DNA of 64,000 nt from Alcanivorax sediminis (GCF_009601165.1 NZ_WIRE01000001.1:1922001-1986000); one strand, 5' to 3'; shown: positions 7,626-17,706, numbered from the stretch's first letter. Made by a program: numbers and translations. The notes: a model not told the origin generated them from the letters alone.

Positions 7626-9035
7626 ATGTTCGAGAATCTCACCGACCGGTTGGGATCGTCGCTTAAAAACCTGGCAGGTCAGGGTTCCCTGACCGAAGAC
7701 AATATCCGCGACACCCTGCGTGAAGTACGCAAGGCGCTGCTGGAGGCCGATGTGGCCTTGCCGGTGGTGAAAGAGTTTGTCGAGCAGGTAAAGGAAAAGG
7801 CGCTGGGCCAGGAGGTGCTGCAAAGCCTCAACCCGGGCCAGGCGTTCGTCAAGATCGTCAACGACGAGCTGGTTCACACCATGGGCGATGCCAACGACGC
7901 CCTTGATCTGGCTGCCAAGCCGCCCGCGATCATTTTGATGGCCGGTCTGCAGGGTGCCGGTAAAACCACCTCTGTGGCCAAGCTTGCCCGTTTCCTGCAG
8001 GAGCGGGAGAAGAAGAAGGTCATGGTGGTGTCCGCTGACGTGTATCGTCCTGCGGCGATTGAACAGCTGAAAACGCTGGCGGGCGAGGTTGAGACCAACT
8101 TCTTCCCGTCCACCGGGGATCAGGATCCGGTGGATATCGCCAGTGCGGCACTGGATGAAGCGCGTCGTCGTTACATGGATGTGCTGATCGTCGATACCGC
8201 GGGCCGTCTCCATGTCGATGAAGACATGATGAGCGAGATCAAGCGTCTGCACGCAGCGATCACCCCGGTGGAAACCCTGTTCGTAGTTGATGCCATGACG
8301 GGTCAGGATGCGGCCAACACCGCCCAGGCCTTCAACGAGGCGCTGCCCCTGACGGGTGTGATCCTGACCAAGGCAGACGGTGACTCCCGCGGTGGTGCGG
8401 CGCTGTCGGTGCGCCAGCTCACCGGCAAGCCGATCAAGTTCATCGGTATGGGTGAGAAGACCGACGCCCTGGAGCCCTTCCATCCCGACCGTATCGCCAG
8501 CCGTATTCTTGGCATGGGCGACGTGCTGTCGCTGGTGGAAGAGGCCGAGCGCAAGCTGGACAAGCAGAAAGCCGAAAAAATCGCCAAGAAGTTCAAGAAA
8601 GGCAAGGCGATGGACTTCGAGGATCTCAAGGACCAGTTCCAGCAGATGCGCAATATGGGCGGTATGGCAGGCCTGCTCGACAAGCTCCCCGGTATGGGCG
8701 GCATGATGCAGGCAGCCCAGGATCCGGCTGCCCTCAAGCAGATGAAACATATGGAGGCCCTGATTGACTCCATGACGGTCAAGGAACGCCGAAACCCCGA
8801 CATTATCAAGGGCTCGCGCAAGAAGCGTATTGCCATGGGGGCCGGGCTGGAGATTCAGGATTTGAACCGCCTGATGAAGCAGCAGAAGATGATGGCCAAG
8901 ATGATGAAGAAGATGCGTACCAAGGGCGGCATGAAGAACATGATGCGCGGCCTGGAAGGCATGATGGGAGGCAATGGTGGTCCCGGTGGCATGGGCGGTA
9001 TGGGTGGCCCAGGTGGCGGCATGCCGCCGATGTGA
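7626..9035 (+). CDS. ffh: signal recognition particle protein Ffh
   Basis: A 469-aa SRP54 GTPase. In order: the N domain (1-90), the G domain with P-loop GLQGAGKTT (about residue 105), the DTAGR motif and TKADGDSRGG, and a methionine-rich M domain (about 300-435) that binds 4.5S RNA and signal sequences. The C-terminal tail is a run of Gly/Met/Pro repeats. It targets nascent membrane proteins to FtsY/SecYEG. ATG 7626 has GGAGGTAG upstream. It is divergent from the CcsA-like gene, with the S16 operon downstream. No 4.5S RNA gene was recognised here. Confidence 0.98.
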   Translation: MFENLTDRLGSSLKNLAGQGSLTEDNIRDTLREVRKALLEADVALPVVKEFVEQVKEKALGQEVLQSLNPGQAFVKIVNDELVHTMGDANDALDLAAKPPAIILMAGLQGAGKTTSVAKLARFLQEREKKKVMVVSADVYRPAAIEQLKTLAGEVETNFFPSTGDQDPVDIASAALDEARRRYMDVLIVDTAGRLHVDEDMMSEIKRLHAAITPVETLFVVDAMTGQDAANTAQAFNEALPLTGVILTKADGDSRGGAALSVRQLTGKPIKFIGMGEKTDALEPFHPDRIASRILGMGDVLSLVEEAERKLDKQKAEKIAKKFKKGKAMDFEDLKDQFQQMRNMGGMAGLLDKLPGMGGMMQAAQDPAALKQMKHMEALIDSMTVKERRNPDIIKGSRKKRIAMGAGLEIQDLNRLMKQQKMMAKMMKKMRTKGGMKNMMRGLEGMMGGNGGPGGMGGMGGPGGGMPPM

Positions 9036-9478
9036 TTGGATGCTTCATACACCACGCATCATGTAGCACGCGGGCAGGGCAGGTGAGAACCTCCCTGCCC
9101 GCGCTGCGTTTGGGGTGCCTGCTTTCCACCTGGGAGCCCGGCTTACCCTGGCGAACCGTGCGTAGCACGGCATTGTCATGGGCCGACAGGGGCTGCTCTC
9201 CATATGACAGAGTAAAGCCAGGAGCGGGTGCCGACAGCCTGACCCTCGCTGAGGCTCAGGTTCGCTCTGGCAAGCTGAGCTCCTGTGCGGGCGGTCATGG
9301 CAGGCTTTGGGTTTGCGAAATGCTTGTTGCTGGCCGTATCTGCCTGTATAATCCGCGCCCTTCGCGGCTTGTCCTTTGTGTTTCACATCGGGGCTGGCTT
9401 TCAAGCGGATACGATGGCTCGCATTGCCCTCCTCGGCAGGCGGCCGGGAAACCGGATTGATAAAAAGGTAGATAAACC
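9036..9478. other. intergenic region ffh-rpsP
   Basis: It holds a GC-rich hairpin near 9070-9102 (GCGGGCAGGG with CCCTGCCCGC, no T tract), probably the end of the ffh transcript, and the rpsP promoter near 9324-9352. Open frames across it show no family resemblance, so I call no gene. The transcript leader from the promoter to rpsP is about 120 bases. Confidence 0.5.
9324..9352 (+). promoter_or_regulatory. rpsP operon promoter
   Basis: TTGTTG (9324-9329), a 17-bp spacer and a perfect TATAAT (9347-9352), followed by a GC-rich discriminator (CCGCGCCC) typical of growth-rate-controlled ribosomal operons. Confidence 0.75.
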
Positions 9479-9727
9479 ATGGTAGTTATTCGTCTCGCTC
9501 GCGGCGGTTCCAAGAAGCGCCCGTTCTACAGCATCGTTGTTGCCGATAGCCGTAACGCCCGTGATGGTCGTTTCATCGAGCAGCTGGGTTTCTATAACCC
9601 CATCGCCCGTGGCGGTGAGATCCCTCTGAAGCTGAACCTGGAAAGCCTGGATGCGTGGGTTGGTAAAGGTGCTCAGCTGTCTGATCGCGTCAAGACCCTG
9701 GTCAAGCAGGCCCGTAAGGCAGCCTGA
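9479..9727 (+). CDS. rpsP: 30S ribosomal protein S16
   Basis: An 82-aa protein of normal length with the S16 opening [20 protein letters not shown]. It binds 16S rRNA during 30S assembly. It is first in the rpsP-rimM-trmD-rplS operon, and its TGA overlaps the rimM ATG by one base. Confidence 0.99.
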   Translation: MVVIRLARGGSKKRPFYSIVVADSRNARDGRFIEQLGFYNPIARGGEIPLKLNLESLDAWVGKGAQLSDRVKTLVKQARKAA

Positions 9728-10266
9728 TGACCACTGGAGGGCAAGCGTCCTCTGAGCTGGAGGTGGTCGGTCGCATCCTTGGGGTGCACGGCCTGCAGGG
9801 GTGGGTAAAGGTGTTTTCCCATACTGATCCCCGAGAAAACCTCCAGCACTACCAGCCTTGGCACCTGAAACAGGGTGGCCAGTGGAAGCCGGTTAAAGTG
9901 ACCGGCTTTCGCCCCCAGGGTAAGGGGCTGATCGCACAACTGGAAGGCATCAACGACCGGGATATGGCGGCAGCTCTGGTGGGGCAGGACATCGGGATTC
10001 CCCGTGACCTGCTGCCACAGTCTGGTGGTGGAGAGTACTACTGGCGCGACTTGATCGGACTCCGTGTTTTCGTCAAGGAAGGCGCAGATCTCGGCAAGAT
10101 CGTGAAAATGCTGGAAACCGGTGCTAACGATGTGCTCGTGGTGCGCGGTGACAGCAACAGTCTGGATCGCCGAGAACGGTTGATTCCCTGGCTGCCGGAT
10201 GATGTGGTCACCGAAGTGAATCTGGCCGATGGCAAGATGACGGTGGACTGGGACCCGGATTTTTAA
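9727..10266 (+). CDS. rimM: ribosome maturation factor RimM
   Basis: A 179-aa protein with an N-terminal RimM barrel ([20 protein letters not shown]) and a C-terminal PRC-barrel ([12 protein letters not shown] through [10 protein letters not shown]). It acts in 16S 3' domain maturation with S19. The start overlaps the S16 stop (TGATG) and trmD follows after one base, which implies translational coupling. Confidence 0.98.
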   Translation: MTTGGQASSELEVVGRILGVHGLQGWVKVFSHTDPRENLQHYQPWHLKQGGQWKPVKVTGFRPQGKGLIAQLEGINDRDMAAALVGQDIGIPRDLLPQSGGGEYYWRDLIGLRVFVKEGADLGKIVKMLETGANDVLVVRGDSNSLDRRERLIPWLPDDVVTEVNLADGKMTVDWDPDF

Positions 10267-10267
10267 C

Positions 10268-11065
10268 ATGACGACGGATTCGACGCCGTATGCCGTTACT
10301 CTGGTAACCCTGTTTCCAGAGATGGCAAAGGCGATTACCGACTTCGGCGTTACCCGGCGGGCTGTTGAAAATGGCCAGCTGAAGGTGGATACCGTGAACC
10401 CGCGGGATTTCACCGAAGATCGTCACCGAACCGTGGACGATCGCCCCTTTGGCGGCGGACCGGGCATGGTCATGAAGGTGGATCCGCTGGCGAAAGCCCT
10501 GCAGTCTGCCCGTGCTGCCAACCCGGCAGCCACCGTGATTTACCTGTCCCCCCAGGGGCAGCCGCTGACCCAGGCCAAGGCCGAGGCGTTGGCACAGCAG
10601 CCCGGCCTGGTATTGCTGGCAGGGCGCTACGAAGGCGTAGACGAGCGTTTGCTTGAGGCCGAGGTGGATGAACAGATCTCCATCGGTGACTACGTTCTCA
10701 GCGGCGGGGAACTGCCGGCGCTGGTGCTGATCGATGCGGTCAGCCGACTGATTCCCGGAGTGCTGGGTCACCAGGACTCCGCCGAGCAGGATTCGTTTTC
10801 AGGCGAATTCGAAAACCTGCTGGATTGTCCGCATTACACCCGCCCGGAGGTGTTCAACGGACAGGCAGTGCCGCCGGTACTGCTGAGTGGCAATCACGAG
10901 TTGATTCGCCGCTGGCGCCTCAAGCAGGCGCTGGGACGGACCTGGCAACAGCGTCCTGACCTGCTGGAACGTCGCCGGGCGCGGGGTTTGAGCAAAGAAG
11001 AGCAACAACTGCTGGACGAGTTCATCGCCGAGCAGTCGTTGCATACAGCAAAACCGAACGAATAG
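10268..11065 (+). CDS. trmD: tRNA (guanine37-N1)-methyltransferase
   Basis: A 265-aa SPOUT methyltransferase. The trefoil-knot SAM site is seen in [13 protein letters not shown] and [20 protein letters not shown]. It makes m1G37 in tRNAs that read CNN codons, preventing +1 frameshifts. It is third gene of the S16 operon. Confidence 0.98.
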   Translation: MTTDSTPYAVTLVTLFPEMAKAITDFGVTRRAVENGQLKVDTVNPRDFTEDRHRTVDDRPFGGGPGMVMKVDPLAKALQSARAANPAATVIYLSPQGQPLTQAKAEALAQQPGLVLLAGRYEGVDERLLEAEVDEQISIGDYVLSGGELPALVLIDAVSRLIPGVLGHQDSAEQDSFSGEFENLLDCPHYTRPEVFNGQAVPPVLLSGNHELIRRWRLKQALGRTWQQRPDLLERRRARGLSKEEQQLLDEFIAEQSLHTAKPNE

Positions 11066-11075
11066 GAGCATTGCC

Positions 11076-11432
11076 ATGAGCGGCAAGAACCTGATCATCC
11101 AGGGCATCGAAAACGCCCAGCTGAAAGCCGACCTGCCTGAATTTGGCGCCGGTGATACCGTTACCGTTCAGGTAAAGGTGAAAGAAGGTACCCGTGAGCG
11201 TCTGCAGGCGTTCCAGGGCGTTGTTATCGCCCGTCGTAACCGCGGCCTGAACTCTGCGTTCACCGTGCGCAAGATCTCCCACGGTGTGGGCGTTGAGCGT
11301 GTATTCCAGCTGCATAGCCCGATGATCGACTCTATCGAAGTTGTTCGTCGTGGTGACGTGAGCCGTGCCAAGCTCTACTACCTGCGCGACCGCTCTGGTA
11401 AGTCCGCACGAATCAAAGAAAAGATTCGTTAA
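11076..11432 (+). CDS. rplS: 50S ribosomal protein L19
   Basis: A 118-aa protein of normal length with the family core [20 protein letters not shown] and the C-terminal [17 protein letters not shown]. It lies at the 30S-50S interface. It is last gene of the operon, with AGGAG upstream of its ATG and an intrinsic terminator about 100 bases beyond its stop. Confidence 0.99.
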   Translation: MSGKNLIIQGIENAQLKADLPEFGAGDTVTVQVKVKEGTRERLQAFQGVVIARRNRGLNSAFTVRKISHGVGVERVFQLHSPMIDSIEVVRRGDVSRAKLYYLRDRSGKSARIKEKIR

Positions 11433-11531
11433 GACCTGCGCAATCGGGTCTGCCGAGGGCGAATGTTGGTTCAGCCTTTGCTGTAGGGCATGCGGAATCA
11501 ACCTCTGGACGGGCAGACCACAAGCTCCAAC

Positions 11532-11560
11532 AAAAAAGCCGCCATCAAGGCGGCTTTTTT
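11532..11560. terminator. intrinsic terminator of rpsP operon
   Basis: AAAAAAGCCGCC, loop ATCAA, GGCGGCTTTTTT. It is symmetrical and can also end the convergent diguanylate cyclase transcript. Confidence 0.93.
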
Positions 11561-11575
11561 GTGTCTGGTGGGTAG

Positions 11576-12745
11576 TCAGCGAGGCGGGTTCATGCGATCA
11601 GACGAAATGACCCTGTCCCGGCCAGCGCGTTTGGCCTGGTACATTGCGATATCCGCCTTTTCGATCATGTCTCCAGGGGATGAGTCTGCGCTGGCATGTT
11701 CACTATGAACCCCGAAGCTCGCCGTTAGTTTGAGCGCGGGCTGATTTTGAATTCCGGGGATCGTGATATTCCTCAAAGCCTGTGCGCAGCGCTCTGCAAT
11801 GCCAATGGCATTTTGTGCGTCGCTGCCGGGGAGTATCAGGAGAAACTCTTCCCCACCGTACCTTCCCACCAGATCATTATCCCGTAGGGTGTCGCGCAGG
11901 CTGTGTGCCACCAGCTGGAGTGCCAGGTCGCCGGTTTGATGACCATAGCGGTCGTTAATCTGTTTGAAATGATCTACATCCACCAGAACAACAGAGAGCG
12001 GTTTGCCACTTTGCTCGGCATGGAGAAAGGCCTGTTCCAGTACCTGGGTAGCATACCCTCGGTTGGCGACCCCAGTCAGTGGATCTGTGCTGGCCTGGAG
12101 CAAGGTTCGCGCTTCCCTGTGCCGCCAGGTGCTGGTTAGCGCGGCAACCGTGAAAGAATCTTTGAAAATGATCAGAGTGGCCGCCACGATCACCATCAGG
12201 TCATACCAGAGCTGGGCTGCGGGCGCATGAACAGGTTCAAGCAGGGGCTGATAGTGTGTTCCTCCCAGACTGATGGTCACCGCATAGGCCAGAATGGCCG
12301 CAATGGAAAGGGCAAAAATCAGTGCGATCTTTTGCGCCGGGAACAGCAACATGCCGATCAATATTGAGCCAGTCAGGACGATGCCGGTGACCAGATTGAA
12401 CGGGCCGACCAGTAGCATCGACAGAATGCCGCTGACGCCAAAAAGGGCAATCGTCAGCTGGGCGAAAAGCTGGCCCTGGTCCTCCGACATGGCACGCTGA
12501 GCACCGAAATATCCCAGCGAAGCCCAGAACAGTGTGGCAGAGCAACCCCAGATTACCCCGGCCCAGAGAAGAGGGTTGTAGATCTCCTCTGTCCAGCGGG
12601 AAAGAATCAGCCCGGCCAGGCAACCAAAACCGATCAGCAGATAGATCGGTAGTGAAAGCCAGCAGATGAAAATGCTTTTTTCCTGGAGGGAACCATTTAT
12701 CTGTTGACCGATGTACTGGTACAGGCGCGGTAACAGGGTGTTCAT
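11576..12745 (-). CDS. membrane-bound diguanylate cyclase (GGEEF)
   Basis: A 389-aa protein. The N-terminal ~215 residues hold about six hydrophobic segments, followed by a GGDEF domain with an intact active site (GRYGGEEFLLILPGSD) and the metal-binding VDVDHFKQINDRYGH. It is predicted to make cyclic di-GMP in response to an unknown membrane signal. I start at ATG 12745 rather than 12871, because the longer form would run into the YeaQ-type gene. It ends next to the rplS terminator. Confidence 0.9.
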   Translation of the reverse strand: MNTLLPRLYQYIGQQINGSLQEKSIFICWLSLPIYLLIGFGCLAGLILSRWTEEIYNPLLWAGVIWGCSATLFWASLGYFGAQRAMSEDQGQLFAQLTIALFGVSGILSMLLVGPFNLVTGIVLTGSILIGMLLFPAQKIALIFALSIAAILAYAVTISLGGTHYQPLLEPVHAPAAQLWYDLMVIVAATLIIFKDSFTVAALTSTWRHREARTLLQASTDPLTGVANRGYATQVLEQAFLHAEQSGKPLSVVLVDVDHFKQINDRYGHQTGDLALQLVAHSLRDTLRDNDLVGRYGGEEFLLILPGSDAQNAIGIAERCAQALRNITIPGIQNQPALKLTASFGVHSEHASADSSPGDMIEKADIAMYQAKRAGRDRVISSDRMNPPR

Positions 12746-12770
12746 AAAGCGGTTGCCCCCAGAGTGATTA

Positions 12771-13022
12771 TTATTTTCGGATGGCGCGATAAAGGGCCAG
12801 CAATACCACTGCACCAACGATGGCAGTAATAAAGCTGCCAATGCTAAAGCTACCCACAGACCCGCCGACACCGGTTATGGAGCCTAGCCAACCGCCCACG
12901 AAGGCCCCGGCAATACCGATGAGGGTGGTTATGATGAACCCCCCCGGATCTTTGCCGGGCATAATCCATTTTGCGATGATTCCTGCAATCAGGCCGAATG
13001 CAATCCACGACAGAATACCCAT
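12771..13022 (-). CDS. GlsB/YeaQ/YmgE-type small membrane protein
   Basis: An 83-aa protein with three hydrophobic, Gly-rich segments and the family start MGILSWIAFGLIAGIIAKWI. Such proteins are stress-associated and of unresolved mechanism. A GGGAGAG ribosome site precedes the ATG. It lies 25 bp upstream of the diguanylate cyclase in the same direction, so co-transcription is possible. It is divergent from xerD. Confidence 0.9.
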   Translation of the reverse strand: MGILSWIAFGLIAGIIAKWIMPGKDPGGFIITTLIGIAGAFVGGWLGSITGVGGSVGSFSIGSFITAIVGAVVLLALYRAIRK

Positions 13023-13154
13023 TTTTCTCTCCCTGGTAGCTCATTGACGTTATCACTGCCATAGATGCCAGAATCTGCGGCATTTGTCGTTCCATTGTGT
13101 CTACATAGGCGTAATATTTGGTAAAACAGCGTGTTACAGCCATCAAGGTAATGG

Positions 13155-14063
13155 ATGACAACGACAACCGATGAACACTCGCGGCTCATTGATGCCTGGC
13201 TGGATCAGCAATGGCTGGAAAAGGGGCTGAGCGAGCACAGCCTGAGCAATTACCGCCGTGATGTGACTCAGCTCGCCTGCTGGCTGCAAACAAACGGCGA
13301 GGGGTTGCTGCGGTGTCAGCGGTTCGAGTTGCTGGAGTTTCTGGCTGATCGACACCAGTTGGGTATTAGCGCACGTTCAGTGGCTCGCCAGCTGTCGGCG
13401 ATCAAAGGGTTCTACCGTTGGCTGAAACGGGAAGGGCGTATTACTGAGGATCCGTCATTATTGATCGAGCGCCCCAAAACCGGGCGCCCTCTCCCCAAGA
13501 CACTGACAGAAGCGGATGTAGAGGCTCTGCTCAGGGCGCCGGACCTGGATACCCCGCTGGGGATGCGTGATCGAGCCATGCTCGAGGTGCTTTATGCCAC
13601 CGGGTTACGGGTCACCGAGCTGGTGACATTGACCCAGAGTCAGATTAATCCGCGGCAAGGTCTTGTGCGTGTCGTCGGCAAGGGTGACAAGGAGCGCCTG
13701 GTGCCGCTGGGGGAGGAAGCATTGCACTGGCTGGTGCGCTACTTGCGAGAGGCCAGACCGTTGCTGCTGGGTAATGATCAGGAGTTACTGTTTCCCAGTC
13801 AGCGCGGCACCTGCATGACCCGCCAGACCTTCTGGCACCGGCTCAAGCAGATGGCGACTGTGGCAGGGGTGCAAAAAAGTCTCTCTCCTCATACACTGCG
13901 CCATGCGTTCGCCACCCATTTGCTGAACCATGGCGCGGACTTGCGTGTGGTACAGCTATTGCTGGGACATAGCGATCTTTCCACCACGCAGATTTATACC
14001 CATGTAGCCCAGCAGCGGTTACAGGATCTATACCAGAAACATCATCCGCGTTCGGGAACCTGA
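13155..14063 (+). CDS. xerD: site-specific tyrosine recombinase XerD
   Basis: A 302-aa protein. A SAM-like N-terminal domain (1-100) is followed by a catalytic domain in which all six residues are seen: Arg152, Lys176, His246, Arg249, His272 and Tyr281. With XerC and FtsK it resolves chromosome dimers at dif. ATG 13155 is used; an out-of-frame ATG lies 4 bases upstream. dsbC follows in the same direction, the usual order in many gammaproteobacteria. Confidence 0.96.
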   Translation: MTTTTDEHSRLIDAWLDQQWLEKGLSEHSLSNYRRDVTQLACWLQTNGEGLLRCQRFELLEFLADRHQLGISARSVARQLSAIKGFYRWLKREGRITEDPSLLIERPKTGRPLPKTLTEADVEALLRAPDLDTPLGMRDRAMLEVLYATGLRVTELVTLTQSQINPRQGLVRVVGKGDKERLVPLGEEALHWLVRYLREARPLLLGNDQELLFPSQRGTCMTRQTFWHRLKQMATVAGVQKSLSPHTLRHAFATHLLNHGADLRVVQLLLGHSDLSTTQIYTHVAQQRLQDLYQKHHPRSGT

Positions 14064-14112
14064 TACGGTGACGGGGTTCTAACGATCAGGGAAACGAAGG
14101 AGTAACGACAGA

Positions 14113-14874
14113 ATGAAAAAATGGTTTGTATTCGCCCTGATGGGCCTGGTAACTGCCTGTGGGGCAGAAACCGGCGCCAACGCCAACACGGCTGCTGCGG
14201 CCGATGACAATGCGGTTAATGGGGACAAGATCCGCGCGGTGATGGAAGAGGCGTTTGAGGGTATCAAGATTTCTGATGTGCGGCCCTCACCGATCAGCGG
14301 TGTGGTCGAGGTCGAGGTTGAAGGTCGAGATACGGTTTACGTCAGTAATGACGGAAGCTACGTTCTGGTTGGTAACCTGCTGCAGATCAAGGGCGGTGAA
14401 GTGGTTGATCCGGCCGAGCAGCGGCTGGAGCAAGTCCGCATGGAGGGTATTTCCCAGCTGGATATGGCCCAGATGATTACTTATCCCGCAGAAGACCAGA
14501 AGCACGAGATCTATGTCTTCACCGATATCTCCTGCGGATATTGCCGCAAGCTGCACCGCCATATTGAGGAGTACAATAAAGAGGGAGTGACCGTGCACTA
14601 TCTGGCATTCCCCCGTGGTGGCCCTGGGGCCAAAGCTGCTGAAGCCATGCGCCATATCTGGTGTGCGGAGGACCGCCAGCAGGCCCTCACCGATGCCAAG
14701 CTGACTGACAAGATCAGTGAGGCAGAGCTGGGTGAATGCGCCAAGCCAGTCGATGAGCAGTATTCTCTGGGGCTCAAGTTTGGTGTTCGTGGCACCCCGG
14801 CCATCTACACCCCCGAAGGCAAGCAGCTGGGGGGCTATGTGTCACCGGCTGACTTGCTCAAGCGTCTCGACTAG
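14113..14874 (+). CDS. dsbC: DsbC-type disulfide isomerase with a lipobox
   Basis: A 253-aa protein. The N-terminal dimerisation domain is followed by a thioredoxin fold with active site CGYC (Cys141, Cys144), cis-Pro loop RGTPAIY and a second cysteine pair (IWCAED / LGECAKP). It isomerises wrong disulfides in periplasmic proteins and is kept reduced by DsbD. The export signal ends GLVTAC with Cys16, which fits a lipobox, and the next residue is Gly. If it is lipidated, this DsbC would be anchored in the outer membrane. It is downstream of xerD. Confidence 0.94.
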   Translation: MKKWFVFALMGLVTACGAETGANANTAAAADDNAVNGDKIRAVMEEAFEGIKISDVRPSPISGVVEVEVEGRDTVYVSNDGSYVLVGNLLQIKGGEVVDPAEQRLEQVRMEGISQLDMAQMITYPAEDQKHEIYVFTDISCGYCRKLHRHIEEYNKEGVTVHYLAFPRGGPGAKAAEAMRHIWCAEDRQQALTDAKLTDKISEAELGECAKPVDEQYSLGLKFGVRGTPAIYTPEGKQLGGYVSPADLLKRLD

Positions 14875-14895
14875 CCGAGATTGTTCCTGCCTTGA

Positions 14896-14935
14896 ACCCC
14901 CGCCAGCTGGCGCTTTCGGGCCAGCGGGCGGGGGT
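14896..14935 (+). terminator. GC-rich hairpin after dsbC
   Basis: ACCCCCGCC and GCTGGC arms pair with GCCAGC and GGGCGGGGGT around a short loop. There is no T tract, so it is a weak or Rho-assisted terminator. Confidence 0.55.
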
Positions 14936-15043
14936 GTATACATTGACTGTGACCGACAGCCCCGTTAATGTGTCCGCCTCTTTTTACTCCGACCTGAATC
15001 CTCGCTGAAACTAGGGGTTCAAGTCCCACCCCAAGGTGCTGTC

Positions 15044-16234
15044 GTGGAAACCGATTTCCAGCGAATCCGTCGTTTGCCTCCCTATGTCTTCAATATTGTT
15101 GGAGAACTGAAGAAGGCTGCACGAGCACGGGGTGAAGATATCATCGACTTTGGCATGGGCAATCCGGATCAGCCCACCCCGAAGCACATTGTCGACAAGC
15201 TGACAGAAACCGTTCAGCGCGGTGATACCCACCGCTATTCCCAGTCCCGTGGTATTCCGCGGCTGCGCAAGGCCATTACTGACTGGTATCAGCGTCGCTA
15301 TAATGTGAATCTGGATCCAGAATCCGAGGCCATTGTTACCATTGGCTCCAAGGAAGGCCTGGCACACCTGGCCCTGGCCACCATGGGCCCGGGTGACACA
15401 GTGCTGGTGCCGAACCCCAGCTATCCGATCCACCCCTATGGCTTCGTGATCTCCAATGCGGATATTCGTCACGTGCCTATGGTGAAGGGCGTGGACTTCT
15501 TCGTGGAGCTGGAGCGCGCCATCAAGGAATCCTGGCCCAAACCGAAGATGCTGGTGCTGAATTTCCCCGGCAACCCCACCGGCCAGTGCGTTGAGCTTGA
15601 GTTCTTCGAGAAGGTGGTGGCGATTGCCCGTGAGCACCAGATTTGGGTTGTTCACGATATTGCGTATGCGGACATCGTGTTTGATGGCTACAAGGCACCG
15701 TCCATCCTGGAGGTGGAAGGGGCAAAAGACGTGGCAGTGGAATTCTTTTCTCTGTCAAAGAGCTACAATATGCCCGGCTGGCGTGTGGGCTTCTGCTGTG
15801 GCAACCCGGATCTGATCAATGCATTGGCACGCATCAAGTCCTACCTGGATTACGGTACCTTTACGCCCATTCAGGTGGCGGCCATTGCGGCGCTGGAAGG
15901 GGACCAGAGCTGTGTCAGTGAAATTTGCGAGATGTATCGCAAGCGCCGGGATGTGCTGGTGGATGGTTTGGCGGAGATCGGCTGGCAGGTAGAGCGCCCC
16001 CGTGCCACCATGTTTGTTTGGGCGGAAATCCCCGAGGCTTACAAGGCCATGGGATCACTCGAATTCTCCAAGAAACTGCTGACTGATGCTGGTGTGGCCG
16101 TCTCCCCGGGGGTAGGTTTTGGCGAGTATGGCGACGACCATGTGCGCTTTGGCCTGATCGAAAACGAACAACGTACCCGGCAGGCTATTCGTGGCATCAA
16201 GAAGATGTTCCGCGACGACGGCCTGCTGGATTGA
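15044..16234 (+). CDS. alaC: alanine transaminase AlaC-type (class I/II PLP aminotransferase)
   Basis: A 396-aa fold type I aminotransferase. The PLP lysine is Lys239 in [12 protein letters not shown], with NFPGNPTGQ and HDIAYAD motifs for cofactor binding. It resembles AlaC, which converts pyruvate and glutamate to alanine. The GTG start lacks a clear ribosome site. Position directly before hom is common in pseudomonads and relatives and suggests joint expression with threonine synthesis. Confidence 0.92.
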   Translation: METDFQRIRRLPPYVFNIVGELKKAARARGEDIIDFGMGNPDQPTPKHIVDKLTETVQRGDTHRYSQSRGIPRLRKAITDWYQRRYNVNLDPESEAIVTIGSKEGLAHLALATMGPGDTVLVPNPSYPIHPYGFVISNADIRHVPMVKGVDFFVELERAIKESWPKPKMLVLNFPGNPTGQCVELEFFEKVVAIAREHQIWVVHDIAYADIVFDGYKAPSILEVEGAKDVAVEFFSLSKSYNMPGWRVGFCCGNPDLINALARIKSYLDYGTFTPIQVAAIAALEGDQSCVSEICEMYRKRRDVLVDGLAEIGWQVERPRATMFVWAEIPEAYKAMGSLEFSKKLLTDAGVAVSPGVGFGEYGDDHVRFGLIENEQRTRQAIRGIKKMFRDDGLLD

Positions 16235-16294
16235 CGCGGTTGCCGGGCAAATCGGTAATCAGACTGATTAAATGAAATGAAACGAGGAAACGCT

Positions 16295-17596
16295 GTGGAT
16301 CCAGTGAAGGTGGGTATTGCAGGTCTGGGCACTGTGGGCTCGGGCACCGTCAATGTGCTGAAGCGCAACGCAGGGGATATTGCCCGTCGCGTCGGTCGCC
16401 CGATCGAGATTACCCATATTGGCGCTCGTCGTGACCACCCTGACTGTGACATCAGTGGTATTCGCGTCTCCCGTGACATCTTTGCCGTCGCCTCTGACCC
16501 GGAAATCGACATCCTGGTGGAGCTGATCGGTGGTATTGAGACCGCCCGTGAGCTGGTGCTCACCGCCATCAAGAACGGCAAGCATATCGTGACGGCCAAC
16601 AAGGCGCTGATCGCCGAGCACGGTAACGAAATTTTCCAGGCCGCCGAGGCCAACGGGGTTGATGTAGCGTTCGAAGGCTCTGTGGCCGGCGGTATCCCGA
16701 TTCTGAAATCGCTGGGCGAAGGCCTTGCCGCTAACCACGTGAACTGGCTGGCGGGTATCATTAACGGCACCGGCAATTTTATCCTCACCGAGATGGAAGA
16801 GGGTGGTCGTGCGTTTGACGATGTGCTGGCAGAGGCTCAGCAGCTGGGTTACGCCGAAGCGGATCCGACGTTTGATGTGGAAGGCATTGATGCCGCCCAC
16901 AAGCTGACTATCCTGGCTTCCATCGCCTTTGGCATTCCGCTGCAGTTCTCCAAGGTCTACACCGAAGGGATTAGCCGCATCACCATCGAAGATGTGGCCA
17001 GTGCCGCGCACTTTGGTTATCGGATCAAGCATCTTGGCATTGCTCGCGACACCGGCAATGGTATCGAGCTGCGTGTTCATCCGACCCTGATTCCAAAGGA
17101 GACCATGCTGTCTGCCGTCAACGGTGTAATGAATGCAGTGATGATCCATGGCGATGCGGTGGGGCCGACCATGTTCTATGGTGCCGGTGCTGGCGCAGAG
17201 CCGACGGCATCAGCGGTGGTGGCCGATATCATTGAGTTGGGTCGCGCATTGACGGTGGATCATGAAGAGCGTGTTCCTTACCTGGGCTTCCACACCGATC
17301 ATATGTCTGACGCTCCGATCCTGACTATTGATGATGTGGCGTGCAGCTTCTACCTGCGCCTGCACGTGCAGGACAAGGCTGGCGTACTGGCTGACATCAC
17401 TCGGATCCTCAGTGACAACAATGTCAGCATTGATGCACTGGTGCAGCGTGAAGTGGACCAGGGCCTGGTGCCAATCGTGATGATGACGCACCAGGTGCGC
17501 GAGGGCGACATGAACGCCGCCCTGGAGAAGATCGCTGCCCTCGATACGGTGGATAGCGATATAATGCGCATCCGGGTGGAAACACTGGACGCCTGA
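16295..17596 (+). CDS. hom: homoserine dehydrogenase
   Basis: A 433-aa NAD(P)-dependent enzyme: an N-terminal Rossmann domain (GIAGLGTVGSGTVNVL), a catalytic domain (NGTGNFILTEM; EADPTFDVEGIDAAHKL) and a C-terminal ACT domain (LHVQDKAGVLADITRI) for threonine feedback. It reduces aspartate semialdehyde to homoserine. I prefer GTG 16295 (GAGGAAA 7 bases upstream) over ATG 16277. Its stop codon lies inside the first unit of a GCCTGAC tandem array. Confidence 0.96.
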   Translation: MDPVKVGIAGLGTVGSGTVNVLKRNAGDIARRVGRPIEITHIGARRDHPDCDISGIRVSRDIFAVASDPEIDILVELIGGIETARELVLTAIKNGKHIVTANKALIAEHGNEIFQAAEANGVDVAFEGSVAGGIPILKSLGEGLAANHVNWLAGIINGTGNFILTEMEEGGRAFDDVLAEAQQLGYAEADPTFDVEGIDAAHKLTILASIAFGIPLQFSKVYTEGISRITIEDVASAAHFGYRIKHLGIARDTGNGIELRVHPTLIPKETMLSAVNGVMNAVMIHGDAVGPTMFYGAGAGAEPTASAVVADIIELGRALTVDHEERVPYLGFHTDHMSDAPILTIDDVACSFYLRLHVQDKAGVLADITRILSDNNVSIDALVQREVDQGLVPIVMMTHQVREGDMNAALEKIAALDTVDSDIMRIRVETLDA

Positions 17597-17620
17597 CGCC
17601 TGACGCCTGACGCCTGACGC
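17591..17620 (+). repeat. heptad tandem array (GCCTGAC x4)
   Basis: Four perfect GCCTGAC units. The hom stop codon TGA is bases 4-6 of the first unit, so the array begins inside the gene. Confidence 0.92.
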
Positions 17621-17706
17621 GTTAGAATCTCGCGTTCTTCAGCGTCTGGCACGCTACATGAACACTCACTTTTGAGAACAGCACAGCCTCGCTTAGGGGG
17701 GGTGCC

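Noticed and set aside
9032..9460. 142-aa open frame between ffh and rpsP
   Set aside because: It overlaps the ffh end and spans the clear rpsP promoter, and its composition is that of a shadow frame.
13155..14063. phage or integron integrase
   Set aside because: Length, motif spacing and position before dsbC fit chromosomal XerD; no att sites or cargo genes are seen.
15010..15032. tRNA T-arm-like sequence before alaC
   Set aside because: GGGGTTCAAGTCCC resembles a T arm, but only three stem pairs form and no acceptor, D or anticodon arm is found. It is most likely chance, or at best a decayed remnant.
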